Shown: positions 22,501 to 37,500 of the stretch, piece after piece
Position numbering within the stretch: position 1 is the stretch's first letter
Layout: each line of letters starts with the position of its first letter
NCBI GenBank assembly: GCA_958299035.1
Contig: CATQJL010000316.1
Span: 6,976,347-7,040,346, forward strand
Direction: 5' to 3'
DNA from: Cylicocyclus nassatus
Taxonomy: Eukaryota; Nematoda; Chromadorea; Rhabditida; Strongylidae
DNA length: 64,000 nucleotides
The notes under the pieces: generated by a model
The model's database searches: none
The model's input: the letters and a program-made list of their open reading frames with translations, nothing else
Told to the model about the DNA's origin: nothing
Translations under genes and position numbers: made by a program

Positions 22501-25500
22501 GAAGAAATTCGGTTCCCCACACCTCCCATTACTTCGAAAGAAATTCTGCAACCGTAGTTCATCATATTCACCATTTCTCAAAAAATTTCCAATAAAAAAG
22601 TACGTAATGAATAATGACAAAATAATTTTTTAAGTGGTTACTCATGAATAATCATAAAATCCGCATGGTTGTTTAGTTTCAAAACAAGCTCCATTCAGAA
22701 ATTGACCTCATCAACCTGCTATGTTAGGCATTTCCCATGAGAAGAATCAAGTGGAAGGAGAGCATTGTGTAAGAGAAATATATTCTCTCGCACAAGCTGA
22801 GGTAACTCGAGCACTTGTTGTCAGTGATGCGTGAGAGGATGCATGTTTTTCAGCAAAGTCAAACAAACATGCAACAGCTGATTGGCTTCGTTGAAATAAC
22901 CCAAGCTCAAGAAAAAAGTCGAGTCAGTGTCTTGAATAAAGGCTAGGGTTTGATTGGAGCAGATGCTTTATATAGCACCAAAGAAATGTTAAGTTCATTC
23001 TACTGAGGGGGGGGGATTTGGAAGCGGAGATAGGATAAGGGCTTTCAAAGAGTAGAAGATTGTTCCTCTTCAATGAAATTTAGCAGTTTTTTTTTCTGTT
23101 CTTCCAAATCCATTGGACAAAATCTGGGACAAATTGAGGGTTTCGTTGTATACCCTTGAATACAATAAGATTTTGTCCATCGAGACTAGCAGAGATAAGA
23201 GGGGTAAGTTTTTTCGAAGTGTGAGGGATTACTCCATTTCAAAGAAATTCTGTTTTTGGTTCTTTCAATATGGAGAAAATCATTCACCAAATTCAGAGCT
23301 TCGTATTTCTATACCCCAAGGCTGAGATTTTGTTTATCTAGATTTGCAAGAACAGAAGAAAAATGAAGCTGGATTTGCAGAGAAATGCATAGCCTTTTTT
23401 TTTTTTGAAAATTTATGCTGAATAATCGACATGAAAAAACCGAGAATACAATTACATTATTTTTTTTCTGGTAAGAGATAAAGCTTCGTCAAATCTTTGC
23501 AGTTCAAGTCCTCGACAGAACCATTTACGAAGGAAACCCAAAAAGGGGAGGGGCAAAAGAAGTTCGAAAGAAAAAAAAAGAAGCAGACCCTAGCCCTGCA
23601 AAATCTAAAATAGACTTGAACAGCAGTTTTTGCCCTACTAAAAATTTTCTTCGACGAAAAATGACGAAAGATTGACGTTTGTCAGGCATCGGTTGCCCGT
23701 CACGGTTCTGTCAAAATTTTCAATCAAGTACATCACCGAATGTAATAAGTAATTTTCACGCTATAAAAGGACAAAAAGCGACAAGTGTGTCCGGAACATG
23801 GGGGTTTGAAAAAAAGATTGTCAAATCACTTCATAAATAAGCTAGAGCCACGAATTTGTCTATAATCTAAGAAGTTCGTCTTACCTGCATCTGCAACGAC
23901 AAATTCGAGTAACATCTTTGCTTTTCGTGCCAGAAAAGGTGATGATAAGGCAGATACAGTACTACTACAGTACTCCCAGAGAATAATAGTTGCAGTGATG
24001 TATATGTGTGTAAGTTTAGACTAGGAGAACAGAGGTGGAGGAAGAACGGGGTCGTGTTCTCGAATCCGTGAACAAATCACAAAGCGGGCACAGCTGTTTT
24101 CGGCACTCGGAAAGAATCGGTCAAGTTCAATGAGAGGGGCGAAAAACCATTCACTGATTCGTAATTACGACTAATACAATATTGGACACGGCAGGTTTCG
24201 TTTTGTTTCTTGTTTTTGGAGTCAAAAGTCAGTTTTTGATGATATTAAGTAATACGAGACGAGCTCGAAAGTTGCAAATTTCACACTTGGCTGAGGTTTT
24301 TGGGGTTTTTTGTGTTTCGCGTGCCATTGTGCACACGTCAAGCCATTGTTCTCGTTCTTTTGCTTCACCTCCACAGCAAAAGTTATGCCCCCTTTGAGGA
24401 GGGGGGGGGGGGGGCAGAAGATGAAAAATGATTTTTGGCACCCGGTAGAGGCAAATTTGCACTCCACACTCGGCTAGCGGTGTGAAGTATACGAGAATGT
24501 CAATAGTATTTAATCGTGGGCTAGTTTTTCACATAGCTCTCGACATTCAGTGTTTACCACCATCTAACCCTCATCCGGTTAAAATCTAGTTTTAGAGATC
24601 AAAAACAGCTACCGCAAACTCTTTTGCAGTTAGTTCCGCAGTTACAAAAAATTAGAAAGGATAGATGGGAAAGAGGATAAAGCCCCGTATTGCCTTTCTC
24701 AAGCAAAAAAAATGCAAAATAAACAGAAGATTCAATGAAACTGAAAGCAAAGTCGAAAGAAGTCTCTGTGTCAGATGATGTCAGCGCAGTATCGACTATA
24801 GCTTGCCACGACGTCTCCTTTCCTTCGAGATGACGTTTGTGAATTCAAAGCAGTAACTCTATACGACCAAATGCGAAAAGCATCGTGCATGAGAATTTCT
24901 GCTCAAGACGCTTTTCGGCTATACGAGGAATACTGATGATGTGGCTGGAGATACTAAAAAAAATTCTGTCTGTAATGAAGCCATAACAAGAGTTCATATG
25001 TTAGATTTGAAGAAAAGGGATGCAGAATGACATGCCACAAAAGTTTTTTTTTGATCATTGGTGGATTTTTCTTGAAAAAAAAATACAATGACATAGGCCA
25101 GCAGAACTTAGGCAAACTGCAAAAATTTTGCTTTGAAGGGAAGCGACCAATCCTTGTCAAATGGGAGTCCGTGTTAGGTTACTCCTACAAAAATTTCTCA
25201 GGGAATAATTTGAGTTTTTACAACCTAAAAACTTGAATTAAAGGAAAAGTGTGCAAAGATACAAAGTAGCGTACACAAATCAGCTACTAGACGAATTAGA
25301 TGTATACTAAGTTGTCGACAACTCGGTTTCGAGGCTAAGAACTAGACCAATTATGCGTACTTCTGGGGGCTTATTTAATTTCCAAAGAAGTGCGAAAAAA
25401 AAAGTTACTTTCAGAGTGCAAAGGTAAAGAAGATGGTCCTAGAAATTCTGTAGATACACTAAAAGATGGCAAAACAGGGCACTTCTAGCAATAAGCATAT

Positions 25501-28500
25501 CTTTAGTATTCAAATTCCAGAGTTCTTGTTAATACTTTCAATATAGTAGATTTTTAACATATTTTTGTCTGTGAAACACATTCCCTAGTTTTACAGGGCA
25601 TTTTGATCATTCCCATTGCTAAGAGATAAAAATGGATTATCTACATTAATTCAAAGCTCAATCAGATCCAAAAAAATTCAGTTTTCCGCTTCCTCTCCCC
25701 CCCCCCCCCTCCCTCCTAGCTACACTCTGCCTAGAGTGTAGCTAAAATATTCGAACGTTTTTGTTTCCCATTGGAAATAAATAGTTTAACAGTGGCAAAA
25801 AATAAAGCAATACTTTTCAATAATCTTGTTCCCAATGAAAATTCAAAAAATGTTTCTTGAAATGGTTTAGCCTTTACCAGATTGTTATAGCTGTTATTCT
25901 TGGTGATGGTCAAACTAGTCCAAGCAACAGTATCATATCGTCAAGATTTACTGTGAGTCAAACTTGCAGAATTGAGTGGAGAATTTTTACACAGCACATA
26001 ATATAAGGGATTTGACAATATTGCATTCTAAACTTGCCCTATCGGCCTTGCAAATACAAATAAAGGTAGTGGTATTTGCAGTGGATATACAAGGGTCAGT
26101 CGAAGATAGAAACAGAAATTTGTTTTTCTGAGAGTACATCCAAAGCATGGCCTAAAAAACGGTGAGCGTGGTAGAGCTACTGGAGTGCAAACATTAAAAA
26201 AACACTGTCCACCAAATAAAGTACTTTTTTGCCACTTAAATAAAAAAATGGGTCCGGCTGAGAGGTTTCTATTTTTGTGAGAATCTTTGAGAGGCTTGCA
26301 GGCACATTGTCTCGCACTTGAGATAAAAGCAAACTTCTTTGGGCATTGAACAGCAAATGACTGGTATTGTGCATGATTTTCAGAGCAGATAATTCCAGCA
26401 AAAAAAATCAATTGTAGTTTTATGAGCTGAGGAGCAAAAGCTCGACCACGCTTTTTCTAGAAATTATGCTTCGAAATGACGGCAATTGGTGCAATTACTT
26501 ATTTTACTACGTCAAAGAACCCTAATTCGATAAGATTGAAAGAAATCCAGAAAAATCACGAACAATCTATGCAAAGCGCAGCAAACGTTCACAACCATTG
26601 TTAGCCGGGGGGTTGAATGAGCGGCGCAGCCGGGACAAACATGGCTGTTTGAGTCGCTTTAGGAGAGCGAGGATGGTGGCTGTTTGAGTCGCTTTAGGAG
26701 AGCGAGGATGGTGGCTGTTTGAGAGAGAAGAAAGCAAACATAAGGTTGCGCTCTTTATAGAAGATTAACCGGAGAAGAGATGTTTTACGCTAGAAAGCAC
26801 GAAAGGACGATAAAGCGACGTTTCAGAGGATTTGAAGGGCTAAAAAAGCTCCAAGAGCGGAGGAGAAAATAGTAGCTTGAATCTGACTAATGAATTGGTT
26901 CGCACGCTTAAGGCAGCTCCTACAAAACTTCCAAAAAAATTTTTTGTTCGATATTTAACATCTCTGGAAGGCGCACTTCAAGTGGAATTTGAATTCTGCT
27001 TGAATAGAACCGATTAGCGTGGCTTGAAAGTTCGCTCACAGCGTTTTTTAGAATTCATAAGTTTTTATTTTTCCCAAGTATTTGCACAAAATTAATTTTA
27101 TCAAAAACAGAAATCATGCTCTTTACAATAGTACCTAATAACCCTTCTACCACGCATTTAGTACGGATATACGGAGATATACGCTCTAAAACAAACCTAC
27201 CCATATTTCAAAACTTTTCTGTAGAGTAGTTAAAAATCTAAACTTTCGCTAAAATTTGGAGTCCTTGGTATTATAAGTTTTATGGACTGCTTTTTTTATT
27301 CAAGCAATTGTACCAATTGAGCGTACCAAAAGATATGATTTTTGAGAACAATGCCACGACAAACCAATTTGCCATTTTGTACCAAAAATCACAAATTTTA
27401 TGAAAGATCTCAATCAAGACAATTGTTTAGAAAAAAAGAGCAGGAAATAAAACAAATTATGTCAATTGCTCCGATTTTTAGTGCAATTTTCATATTCGAA
27501 CGACTCTACACAGAAAACGGAATTTAAATAATTTTCTCCAATAATTTGTATATCTGCAATGTCGTAAAGGAGTGCCCTCCAAAACCTATTGTAAAACGCA
27601 CAACCTCCTCTTTTCAATGTAATTAACTATGTGAAAATCCTCTGAAAATATAAGCAATTATGTTTTATTGAAAATGGTGCGAACAAACGTATAATATTCT
27701 TCAATGATGGAGAAGCTTAAAGTGATAAGAAACTTATTTTTTCATTGGGCGCAAATGTGAGACTTTTGTTCAATATCAGAATTTCATAAAGCAGACACAA
27801 TTTTTATTGTAATTTAATCCAACTACCAAATTACCCATCTTATCCATCTCAACATGAAAGCGAAACCAAAAAGTTAAAAATCTGAGTTTATGGAAATGTA
27901 GCCAGATTAAATAACCATCCTTTACTGATAGCGAGAAATTTTGAGTAGTTGTTATATGATATAGAAGTTTCGAAAAAAGTTTTTCAAGTAGTTGTACGTG
28001 ATATATAAACTTCAAAAAAATTTTGTTTGATTTGTGATGTGAAAGCTTCAAAGAATTTTTTTAAGTAGTTGTCAACGCATAAAATGCGAACAAATAGCAA
28101 CAAACTTTTATGAATATTTGCTGCCAAGATGAGCTTAATTTTTAACCGAAAAGTGTTTGAAAAACAGACTTTCCGAAGAAATTGTGGCTATAATGGATTG
28201 AATAGCAAAAGAGAAATGCAATCAGCGTTGGAGTCGTGACATCGAGGCTAATCGCAAAGGTCATTAGAAAGCCGAAAACGATGTTTTTCTGCAAGGACAC
28301 GAGTCAAGCAGAATAGCAAGAGAACGTATAAGATTTATGGGAAAGAAAAACAGAACAGAAAAAGTTGCGGAAATGTGCATGAGAAGCAAAACTTCACCAA
28401 GTTCCCCATTCCCTTTTCCACAAACTGCCGCATTATTTCGCCTTCAAACACTCTAGTATCTTCGAAATTTGTCCCGAAATGCGAACGATATACGTTTGAG

Positions 28501-31500
28501 AAGTGCGATGGCCTCACGAGATTCGTTCAAGAGAAAAGGAAAAGACACAGCACTAGCAAAATGCCGAAATGGAGCAATTAGCGGAAGGCATAAAGAGTGC
28601 AGCGAAGTGCTCCTGGCTGACTTTACGCCGATAGCTTAGGAACAGCCAAGAAGGCGGAGAGAAAAAAAGAAGGAGGTAAGTTGACGAGCACAAAAAAATC
28701 GGCTTGACAAAAGTTCAAAGCTAGCACGTCTTGAAAAGCATGAATCTTTGCAGAAAGCACACATAGAGTTTTGACACGCAATTTTCAAATGAAAAAGATG
28801 AAGAAAATTGTTTATCAGGTACTAAACGCTACCGTTCGTGAAGTCGAACTTTTTTTTGGAGACACTTATGAAAATTTCAGTATCTGGGTTTTTCATGAGG
28901 AAGTGATTGAAAGCTCTAAACGAAGCTGTTGAACAAGCGGCAGATCACACAAATCACTAGTGGCTGAGAAATTCAACACTAAACCTTCGCTCAGTACCGT
29001 ACTCATCCCTGCGGTCCCATCCGTAGAGTACGGTCTGGGCGGAAGTTCAGAAATGAGTTTCCTGGCTACGATTGAATTATATGTGCTGCGGCTTAAGCAA
29101 TGGTTTAGGGCCCAATCGCCCACTCATGCATGCCATACTTGGTCCACTTCATCCATTTCGTTATTATATGGTCATATCAGTGGGCTGACCAATAGCGATG
29201 TGGATGGAGCTGACCAAGTGGATGAAGTAGACATCCGCTTCCCTATTGGTCGTTTAACTGATATGACCAATATCGAAGTGGATCAAGTGGATCAAGTATG
29301 GTGCGTGCCTTGGAAAGTCCAAGGCGATATTTATCAGAGTCCCTCTTTTAACTGAGGCTCTGTTTTAGCGTTCAAAATAGCGCTCGATTGGGAGATGAAC
29401 GCTCATTTAGCAGGGAGTGATGGTAAAACAACATTAATCAAAAGACTAGGAATTCAATAAACACCACCTCAGGCATTCAGATTTGCTTAGACATTGCCAC
29501 ATTTTACACCAGCAGGAAGTATTTATAGCAGAGAATGGCGCACTCCAAAAAAAAAACTCAAGCTGTCCATTCTATCAAAATGTCCAGAACTGTTCATCTG
29601 GATGGTTGCCGGCGCGCAAAATAGTTGACAGCCAGAAGCCAGTTAGTTGTTTGGCACAATGACCGCATCCAGTCGGCGCCGCTTATATTTGACCAGACGC
29701 TTACGCGCGCGACTGCCAAACGGAATCGTCACGGAAATTGCATTCGCTTAGAAATTTGGTTGCTTCTTGGTATAAACAAGCTTTTAGTTCAGCTTAGAGT
29801 CCTTTTATGGAAATTTTTGATGTATATTTTGAGAAGTACAAAGTTCGCCATAAAACTGACTATTCTTACTTTTTAAGATGGATTATCATATTTGGGAGCT
29901 ATTACCGTAGTGAGGAGCTACTTCCAGTACTTCTTCATGCATTATTATCGCAAAACTGCCTCAATCCCTCCGTGAAAGACCGTAAACATGGGTTAAATAA
30001 TTGCCGTTAATGTGTGAGTACACACAATACTTACATTGCGCGTAAAGTTTGAAATTCTTCTAGCAATAAAAATGATGTTAAAAAATTCCGTTTTTCTATG
30101 CGTCAGATAAAGCATTTATTACGCGCTCGCAATGATGCAATGAAATGTTAACGAAATTTAGAAGACGCGCAAGTTGCATGTTCTGTGTATTTGCACAGAC
30201 TTAGATACAACTTGTATTATACGCCCCTCTTCCATACAAGAACAATTACCTTAATTAGCAGCTATTACTGTTAAATAAGCTATTTTCTTTGAAACGCATT
30301 CTTCTCGCGAGTTACCTCAGAATCCTTTGCGAATGACCGTAAAGATGAGCTCAATAATCGTCTCTAGTGTGTGATTACACGCAACATCCATATTGCGCGT
30401 AAAGTTCAATATTCTTCTAGCAATAAAAATGAAACTGATTCATCTATCTATATATATATATAAAACTCAAAAATTGTCAGTTTGGAGGGTATGTGCGTTA
30501 TAGAAACGCGCGCCGCTCAACCGATTAAGCTGAAACTTTACACACATACGTTTTCGAGCCTTGCGCAGATGATAGGCTACTTTTTGCAGCGATTCGTTGG
30601 GTCCTTCTATCGATTTATTGATTTGCAGCACTTTGCAATAAAAATGATTCTTATCATTTGCTATCAAAACAGGGGTATGTAAACAAGGCTGGCATGTCTC
30701 ATTGTGAACTTCTGTTGACGAAGTGCAGTGAAAAGTGTTCTTGATGTGAGTCTCAATTGCTCATTTATATGGATGCACTAAATGTATCTTATGCGGAAAC
30801 CTTAGCGTGCAAGAGACCATGAGTGCTTTGTAGCGAGTGTTTTGTACGGAAGCGTGCTCAATTTACGCTTATAATCAATGCTTTCTTCGTTAAGTGCTCA
30901 ATTTAAACAATGAAGGGTCAAAATTTTTCATGAGATTGCGCACAAATTATTTGTCAATACCAGAAATAATGTCAAGACAAGCGACAACTCACATTCGCTA
31001 TAGTTGATCCCTGGGACCAGGAAAGTGCGCGAGTGCAAAGTACTGCCGACTCCACAAAAATTGACGGCAAGCAGTGAATGAAGATGAAGTAGCCGGTTAA
31101 CGGCAAAGTGTCACAAAAAATGATCCTCATAATAACAATGAGCGCTGCTATCAATTAACTCGCGCTGCTTGCTTAGGTTTTGCGTGTTGAACTTGATTTG
31201 GAGAAAGAGAGATATGCTACCGACTAATAAGTGTTCACATTTTGTTTTTGTTCTTTACACAGTTTCTACAATGCCACCGAATACCTTATCTTCATTCCCG
31301 ATCAGTGATCATTCCCGGGCTGGACCGGGCAGATCAGCTAGTTTATTCTATGCGTCAAAAAAAAACATTTCCTGCTGCTCGCACATGACACGATGAAATG
31401 ACGGAATTTAGGAAAGCGCATGGCGCATATTCTGTGCATTTACACAACTGTGCTACAAACTGCATTATACGGTTGGGTTTCATTATATGGTCGTGTTTAA

Positions 31501-34500
31501 AACTGGACTTGAGCAGTTAGGGAGGAAGGAGGAAGGCGGAGGGGGGAGGGGGAACTGACACGAAAAATCAAAATTCTATAACACATCCAGCTAGGCACGA
31601 ATTTAAGTTCTATTTCTGCATGCACAACTATTTGCTAAACCTAAAAAAACCTCTGAACATCCCACTGACCTACTGACCCTCCCTTTATGGCGATCTCACT
31701 ACTACTGTGAGGTAGATGACGTGGTCTCTTGTCGGGCGTAAGTTTTCTATATTGAAAGTCAATTAAACAAAGCTTTTGCCCACAAGAGAAGGGGTTAATT
31801 ATGAACGCGAATATAGAGACGAGTGGCGCAGTGGTATGAGGCGCCGCTTTGACACGCGAGGTCAAGGTTCAGTCCCTCCCTATCTCTGTAATTAATCAAA
31901 GCCCTCTATACTTCAGATAGAGTAATGACAGGGATGTAATAATTTTCTTATCATCAATATGCTGTCTCCTTAAAGTCATTGTGAAAATTGTCAAGCACAT
32001 AGTGAAAAAAATTTGAAAAAAATTTTCTCAGTAATTTCCAGAAAAATTTCTGAGACACCACCACTGCCACAAAATGTAATGTGTTGCACATTTTTTTAAT
32101 CTACCATTGAAAAATGTTGCTAAATGTCAAAAAAAAATATTAGCAAGGGCTTCCTCATAGAACAAGTGCATTTGCTACTTGTGGATGAGTAGTGAGTGGA
32201 GCACAAAACCCGTCAAGTGCCCCCGTACAGTACACGTCGCTTATACATACATACTACAATCGGCGGATCCTTCACGGACATCGACTTGTTTCAAGCGCTT
32301 ATGTTGTTGACAATGGATCTGCGGATTTTTACGAAAATTTGTTTCCCTGGATTCAGGAAACTTTTGGGAAGATTGGAAGCCAAGGGACCGAGAAAAATAC
32401 AAACAAATTGGTAACTCTTTTGTTTTGTGAATTAAGAGTTGCCTTCATTTTAGCATCAAATTTGTGCAATTGCAGAATTTGCTGAACTATCTCAGAAATA
32501 CCATGAAGTTCATGTGTTCCTATAATTTCGTACCAGATAATGCTATTTTCATTTACTTCTTACTATCGTAAAATGACTGGAAGAAATAAAAACTTTTTTT
32601 TGGTTTTTAAGCACCACTTTCTTTGTAATGGATGCCATACATCTTGACTTTACTACCGATACCAAACACCATAACCTTTACAGCATAGTAAAAGAAGTTT
32701 AACTCTTATTTTATGGTCACCATAAAGAGTAATTTCTTCCAAAATGATCAAGTTCTTGGATGCTACCAGCATAAGATGTAAGTATAATGTTGACAGATGT
32801 CAACAGATCAAGATCAACAGACCAAAATGTGTATTTTCTATAGTACACTCATCGAAATATCCAAGCAGCTGCTTTGAAGTATCTCCCTTTTATTTTTTTT
32901 TCTGTTTTTTGAGCATGTCGAGACGCAGACTAACTAGATGGTCCGACAGTACCTCCGCCGGCTGAGCGGTGCCACCAACTCCAGATGAGCCGGCACTCGC
33001 CGGGTGCTCGGTGGTCCCCTCCCCAATTATGTTCCCCCAGATTCATACTATAATGATATAACGATAAAGATCTAGTCAGAAACTGTTATGTCAAAGCAAA
33101 GGAAAGAAACGTAGAGGGACAAGTTAAGAGAACAGCTAACTCTTCGAACTTGACAAGCACTTACATAATTCAACAGACCGCGATTTGAAGTGGTTTGAGT
33201 AAAGGGAAAGACTGTCAACAAAAGCTACAAAATTTCGTAAACCCTCTTCTCAAATGCAGAAATGATTTCAAAATCATCTTGGCGCGAGATTTCACCCGAA
33301 AGAGGTAAACAAAATTTTGATGAATTTACCCTTTACAAATAACATAACAAACTGAAGTTTTATCACTTGAGCACTTAGCTTAGCTATATAAACAATCCGG
33401 GAACGATGACGCTTAAAATGATTTGCGCTGCGAAAAAGGACTTGCGATTTATCCTTATTATACTGTAGTTAAAACGCTCAAATCTCCTTCAATAACGTAA
33501 AATCTTCGCAAATGACAAATTTTCGTCAGAAAAGCTCAAACAAAAAAAGGAATCATGCTTGAGAAAACTTTACGTCATGTGTGTTTAGTGTGAGGTATGG
33601 TCAAATTTGCATTAGAACTAGATCTTAGCGGCATACACAAAAGCGTTGACGGGAGTAGTCAGAAGGACTAGTAGCGGCACAGCTTTGAAATCAACCGTTT
33701 GATGGTGGTTAGAAATTTCGGTGAGGAGGGAGAGGGGGGGGGGGGGGAACTGGGTCCTGACACGAAGTAGTGGGTCTTTGGAGGGTGCTCCTCGACAGTA
33801 CAGAACTTCGTTATCTCCGCCTCGGGATCCAAAACTTTCTAGCGGCCAAAAGCCACAAATTGACAGACGATCTAAAAAATTTACAAAGAAAACACACTCT
33901 AAACTATTTGTTTTGGTTTTCGAATGGAGCGCGATTTCTTTCCTGAAACCGGAACTCGCAAAATATATTCTACACCAGACTTTTACCCAAGAAATGTTTC
34001 CAGAAGCAACTGCTATCCTCGTGCTAGATTCAAATGGTTTCATAGGTTTGAAAGTAAATTAAGCTAGAAGCATACCTGCTGCTTGTCGCAAAAGTTTCGG
34101 AAGCATTGACAACTATTTTTAGAGACGATGCGGGGGAAAAAATTCTTTCAAAATGCTGAACTATGACTTGTGAGCGCAATGTTTGTATGCACAACAGCTA
34201 CGAGCAACCAAGCACTTGACAAAAGATGACAAAAGACTTGGTAAGAATAGCGACAACAGTACCATCACCCCCAACTATCTTTTTATCTTTTCCTTGGATC
34301 GTCTTAGCCTTAACGTACTGTGCTCTGGTAGGCTTGCACAATAACATGAGTGTTTTCTCCAACCACAGCCCTTGGTACACGTCTATTTCATTCATTCATT
34401 TATTTGCTAGGAGAATCAAAAACGAAAAGGAAGATAAGATGATATGTCAATATCTCCATGGAGTAATTTGAAATGCCTTCGAAGTATCAGGTTGATGCAT

Positions 34501-37500
34501 AAGTTTTGCAATAATTTCCAAAACTTTGCTCATTTTGATCTACCACACTCAAAAGTCGGTATTATGCAGATTGTGATGTGAGGTGCCCAAATTTTTGATT
34601 TTGAAGTATGATTTCTGGGGGAAAAGAAAAAATCTCGCGCTTTCCAAAAGCTAGTGAAAACCGAAATTGTAGGCAAGGTGCTGTTATAGAGATTACTTCT
34701 AACAAATTTTCAGCGAGAAAAGAGTTATAGGTTCAAAGGCACTGTCCACCCTAAGTCAGGGGTCTTGAGCTTCTGGCAGCTTATAATAGTATTGCCCCTA
34801 TCAAGCCAATGCCCAAGCCGCGGCGCAAAATGTCGCTTCGGTAGCGAAAAGCCGCTTTAGAATGGCGAAGATGCATAAGGGTAAAGTCGGCACCGCCTTC
34901 CCCGGTAATGTCCGCCCATCCGTGCGCGCCCAACCAATCACCGTTCCGGAAAGTCTGCCTGCGGGTTCTCCGAAACGGGGATTGTAGGGGATTTCGCGGA
35001 TTCACGACTTCATAGTCGGAATCAGGGACATGAGAAGGCCCAGGAACGATCGAAACATGGAAGTCGAGAAGCTGAGTGGACGGTGCCTTTATGAATGGAA
35101 ATGTCAGACTTTGCCCATTTTTTTGCCTAATGGGGTGATTTAACCTGCTAAACACAAATATCCAAGTATATTAAATAGCCAACCTAATATATACAGGTGA
35201 ATGGTCTTTAACTTTTTTGAGGATTTGGTTGGTTTGGTTGGTTGGTTTGTCGCAAACTCATGTACTAACCCAACAATTTCGAGCAATCACTGAGTTTGTT
35301 CTGGAGATTAAAAATTATTCAATACCATGATTATAAGCTGATTGGAATTATATCTCCGCAGGGGGACACGTTCCCAACTAATACTAATTAACACGTGGTG
35401 TTTTGAGATAAATCACTACTTACGTTTTCAAAGTAGCACTTTACTGACTTTTTTCTAGAGTTAACGCAGACACAAACTATACCTTTCAATCGGTTAAGCA
35501 CAAAGACATATGTAAGCACATTCTAGATTTTTTGTGACACGCTTTTCGTTTAGATAATAGATAAGCCGACGTACAGACGATAAATATTAGTATCAGAAGA
35601 TAGAAAATTCAAACAATTCAATCGTAAATATGAGAATCATTGGAAGTATCACATGACTAGTCCGCCATAATAAACCACGCAAAAAATGATTTTCAAGAAG
35701 TATAATAGAATGGGCAGAACTTCAACGGGTAATTTTCGATGATGGCGCTGGATTGCACATGTGAGGGATCAACTTATCTACAGGATGTTTCAAAAGTCCT
35801 GTGGCCTCGTATTTTATATAATAAAAACAATACGGAACTGCGCAGAGATATAGAATTTAGAGCTCGCATTACTGAAACATTAGCAAACGCAATACAATGC
35901 TCGGAATTTTGTTCTGTCGCTTAGAAAATGCGCGGTATGATAGAGCAAGCTTCCAGCTACAACATAAACATACTGTGAAGAAAAAGCTTCTTACATTTTG
36001 GAATTGAAACCATGGGAATTTCAACGCGTGCATGCGTAGGCCTCACGCTGGAGGTTTTGGACACAACTGCGGAAAATCAGAACATGCAATTGGCTACAAT
36101 GTGTTGTAAAACCAAGTTTGTCCTTCAAGTTGAACTAAATTCTCATCTAGAAGACATATGGAGAAAAAAATACTTCAGATCCAGTGACTGCTTCACCTCT
36201 ATAAATTCAAAATTAATTTCAGATATAGTGGCCGCCCAAACTTTCCAATTTTTTGCCTGCCTCGATGGAATAAATTTTTGAGCGCAGCTCAGTGATAGTA
36301 GTGCAAAACCTCCTCTATAAGGTGGACATAAGATTGTATCAATATGTTCCAAATACTTCAAAATATGGAATAAGTTGTCCGAGAAATTAGATTTCTGCGG
36401 CTCTCAACAAAGTCATGGTTTAGTGATTCCATTTTCTTCAAAAATATGTAAAAATTATTTTGGTCTCGCAAGAATGTATGTTGTAAAGGATGACTGCATT
36501 ATTCTGTGCCATAATAAAAATGAAACTACAAGTGATCCATAAGCTATAGCGACGCAAACTTAGGCTACAAGATTGGGACCTCCTGCACATCTTAAGCTTC
36601 CAAAAAATACGCGATCTCATTTGAAACGGATAAATTCAAAAATTTTATAGTAGCTGTATGGAACTAATCTAAGCGCTCCAAATCAAAAAAAAATTTAGCA
36701 AAATTTTGAGAAATGTATAGGAAATAGAAAGTATGACTTGGAATTCTAGCTCGGTAAGCCTGCGATCGGATAGACGCAGCAACGGCTAGATCAGTTTACA
36801 AACCCGAGCGACTCGGAAGCAAACCGTCCGCCTACTCATGCATTAGCGAAAACTTGAAAAACTTATTGTAAACAAGCTAGGAGAGCAGAAGATAAGATCT
36901 ATACAAACTTCAAGCAACTCGTAGCCCCACCCATTCCTGCAGGATATAAGTGGTCGCGAAAAAAGAACTATACACTCTGCTGTCGAAGAAGCTGGTGGAG
37001 CGAATGTTTTTGGGGGCGAAATTTCAGAAATTACTACAAATACAGAGCGGTACGATTCTGAGCAAAAATTTCACTAATAGGGAAAAGAAGGCGTGGGAAC
37101 ACGAAAAGTTACTTTATGTTGAAGACTGTAAAGCGCTTAGAATCTTTATTTTCGCAAAATATAAAAAAAACCTGCATTTGTGCATTTTTTGTCTGTTCGG
37201 TGCAAGAAATATTTTTTGTTATATTGAGATGAAACATTCTACAAAGCTGAGAAGTTCTGCTTGCAAAATGTGGAACTATTTTGCCAAAATGTGGAACTAT
37301 TTTGCCATTTGGAAGGGCAAGTTCTCCGTAAATTTCAAGACGATCTGATCCTTGGGCCGCAATCACGGACCGGCCAACAAAAAAGGCAATATGGTGGTGT
37401 CAGAGCTAGTCATTGATATGATTGATGGGCAATGGCTCCGCTTAGTTTTGCAGAAACTCATAAAATAAAAAATCACTTGAGTTGTACAATCACCGAGTCG

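Larger units (their letters stand above)
20141..28984 (-). other. Intron 4 (8.8 kb)
   Basis: The intron is AT-rich with C or G runs near 21345, 21811, 23007, 24402 and 25696, a short tandem repeat at 26642-26720 (unit about 39 bp) and a degenerate triplicate of about 57 bp at 27945-28075. Open frames at 22080-22461, 26028-26411 and elsewhere have no supporting splice sites or family features. No gene is seen. Confidence 0.6.

Noticed and set aside
33618..34062. Overlapping 141-codon (minus) and 113-codon (plus) frames
   Set aside because: Both span the poly-G run at 33736; neither resembles a known protein and neither fits the phase of the host gene.
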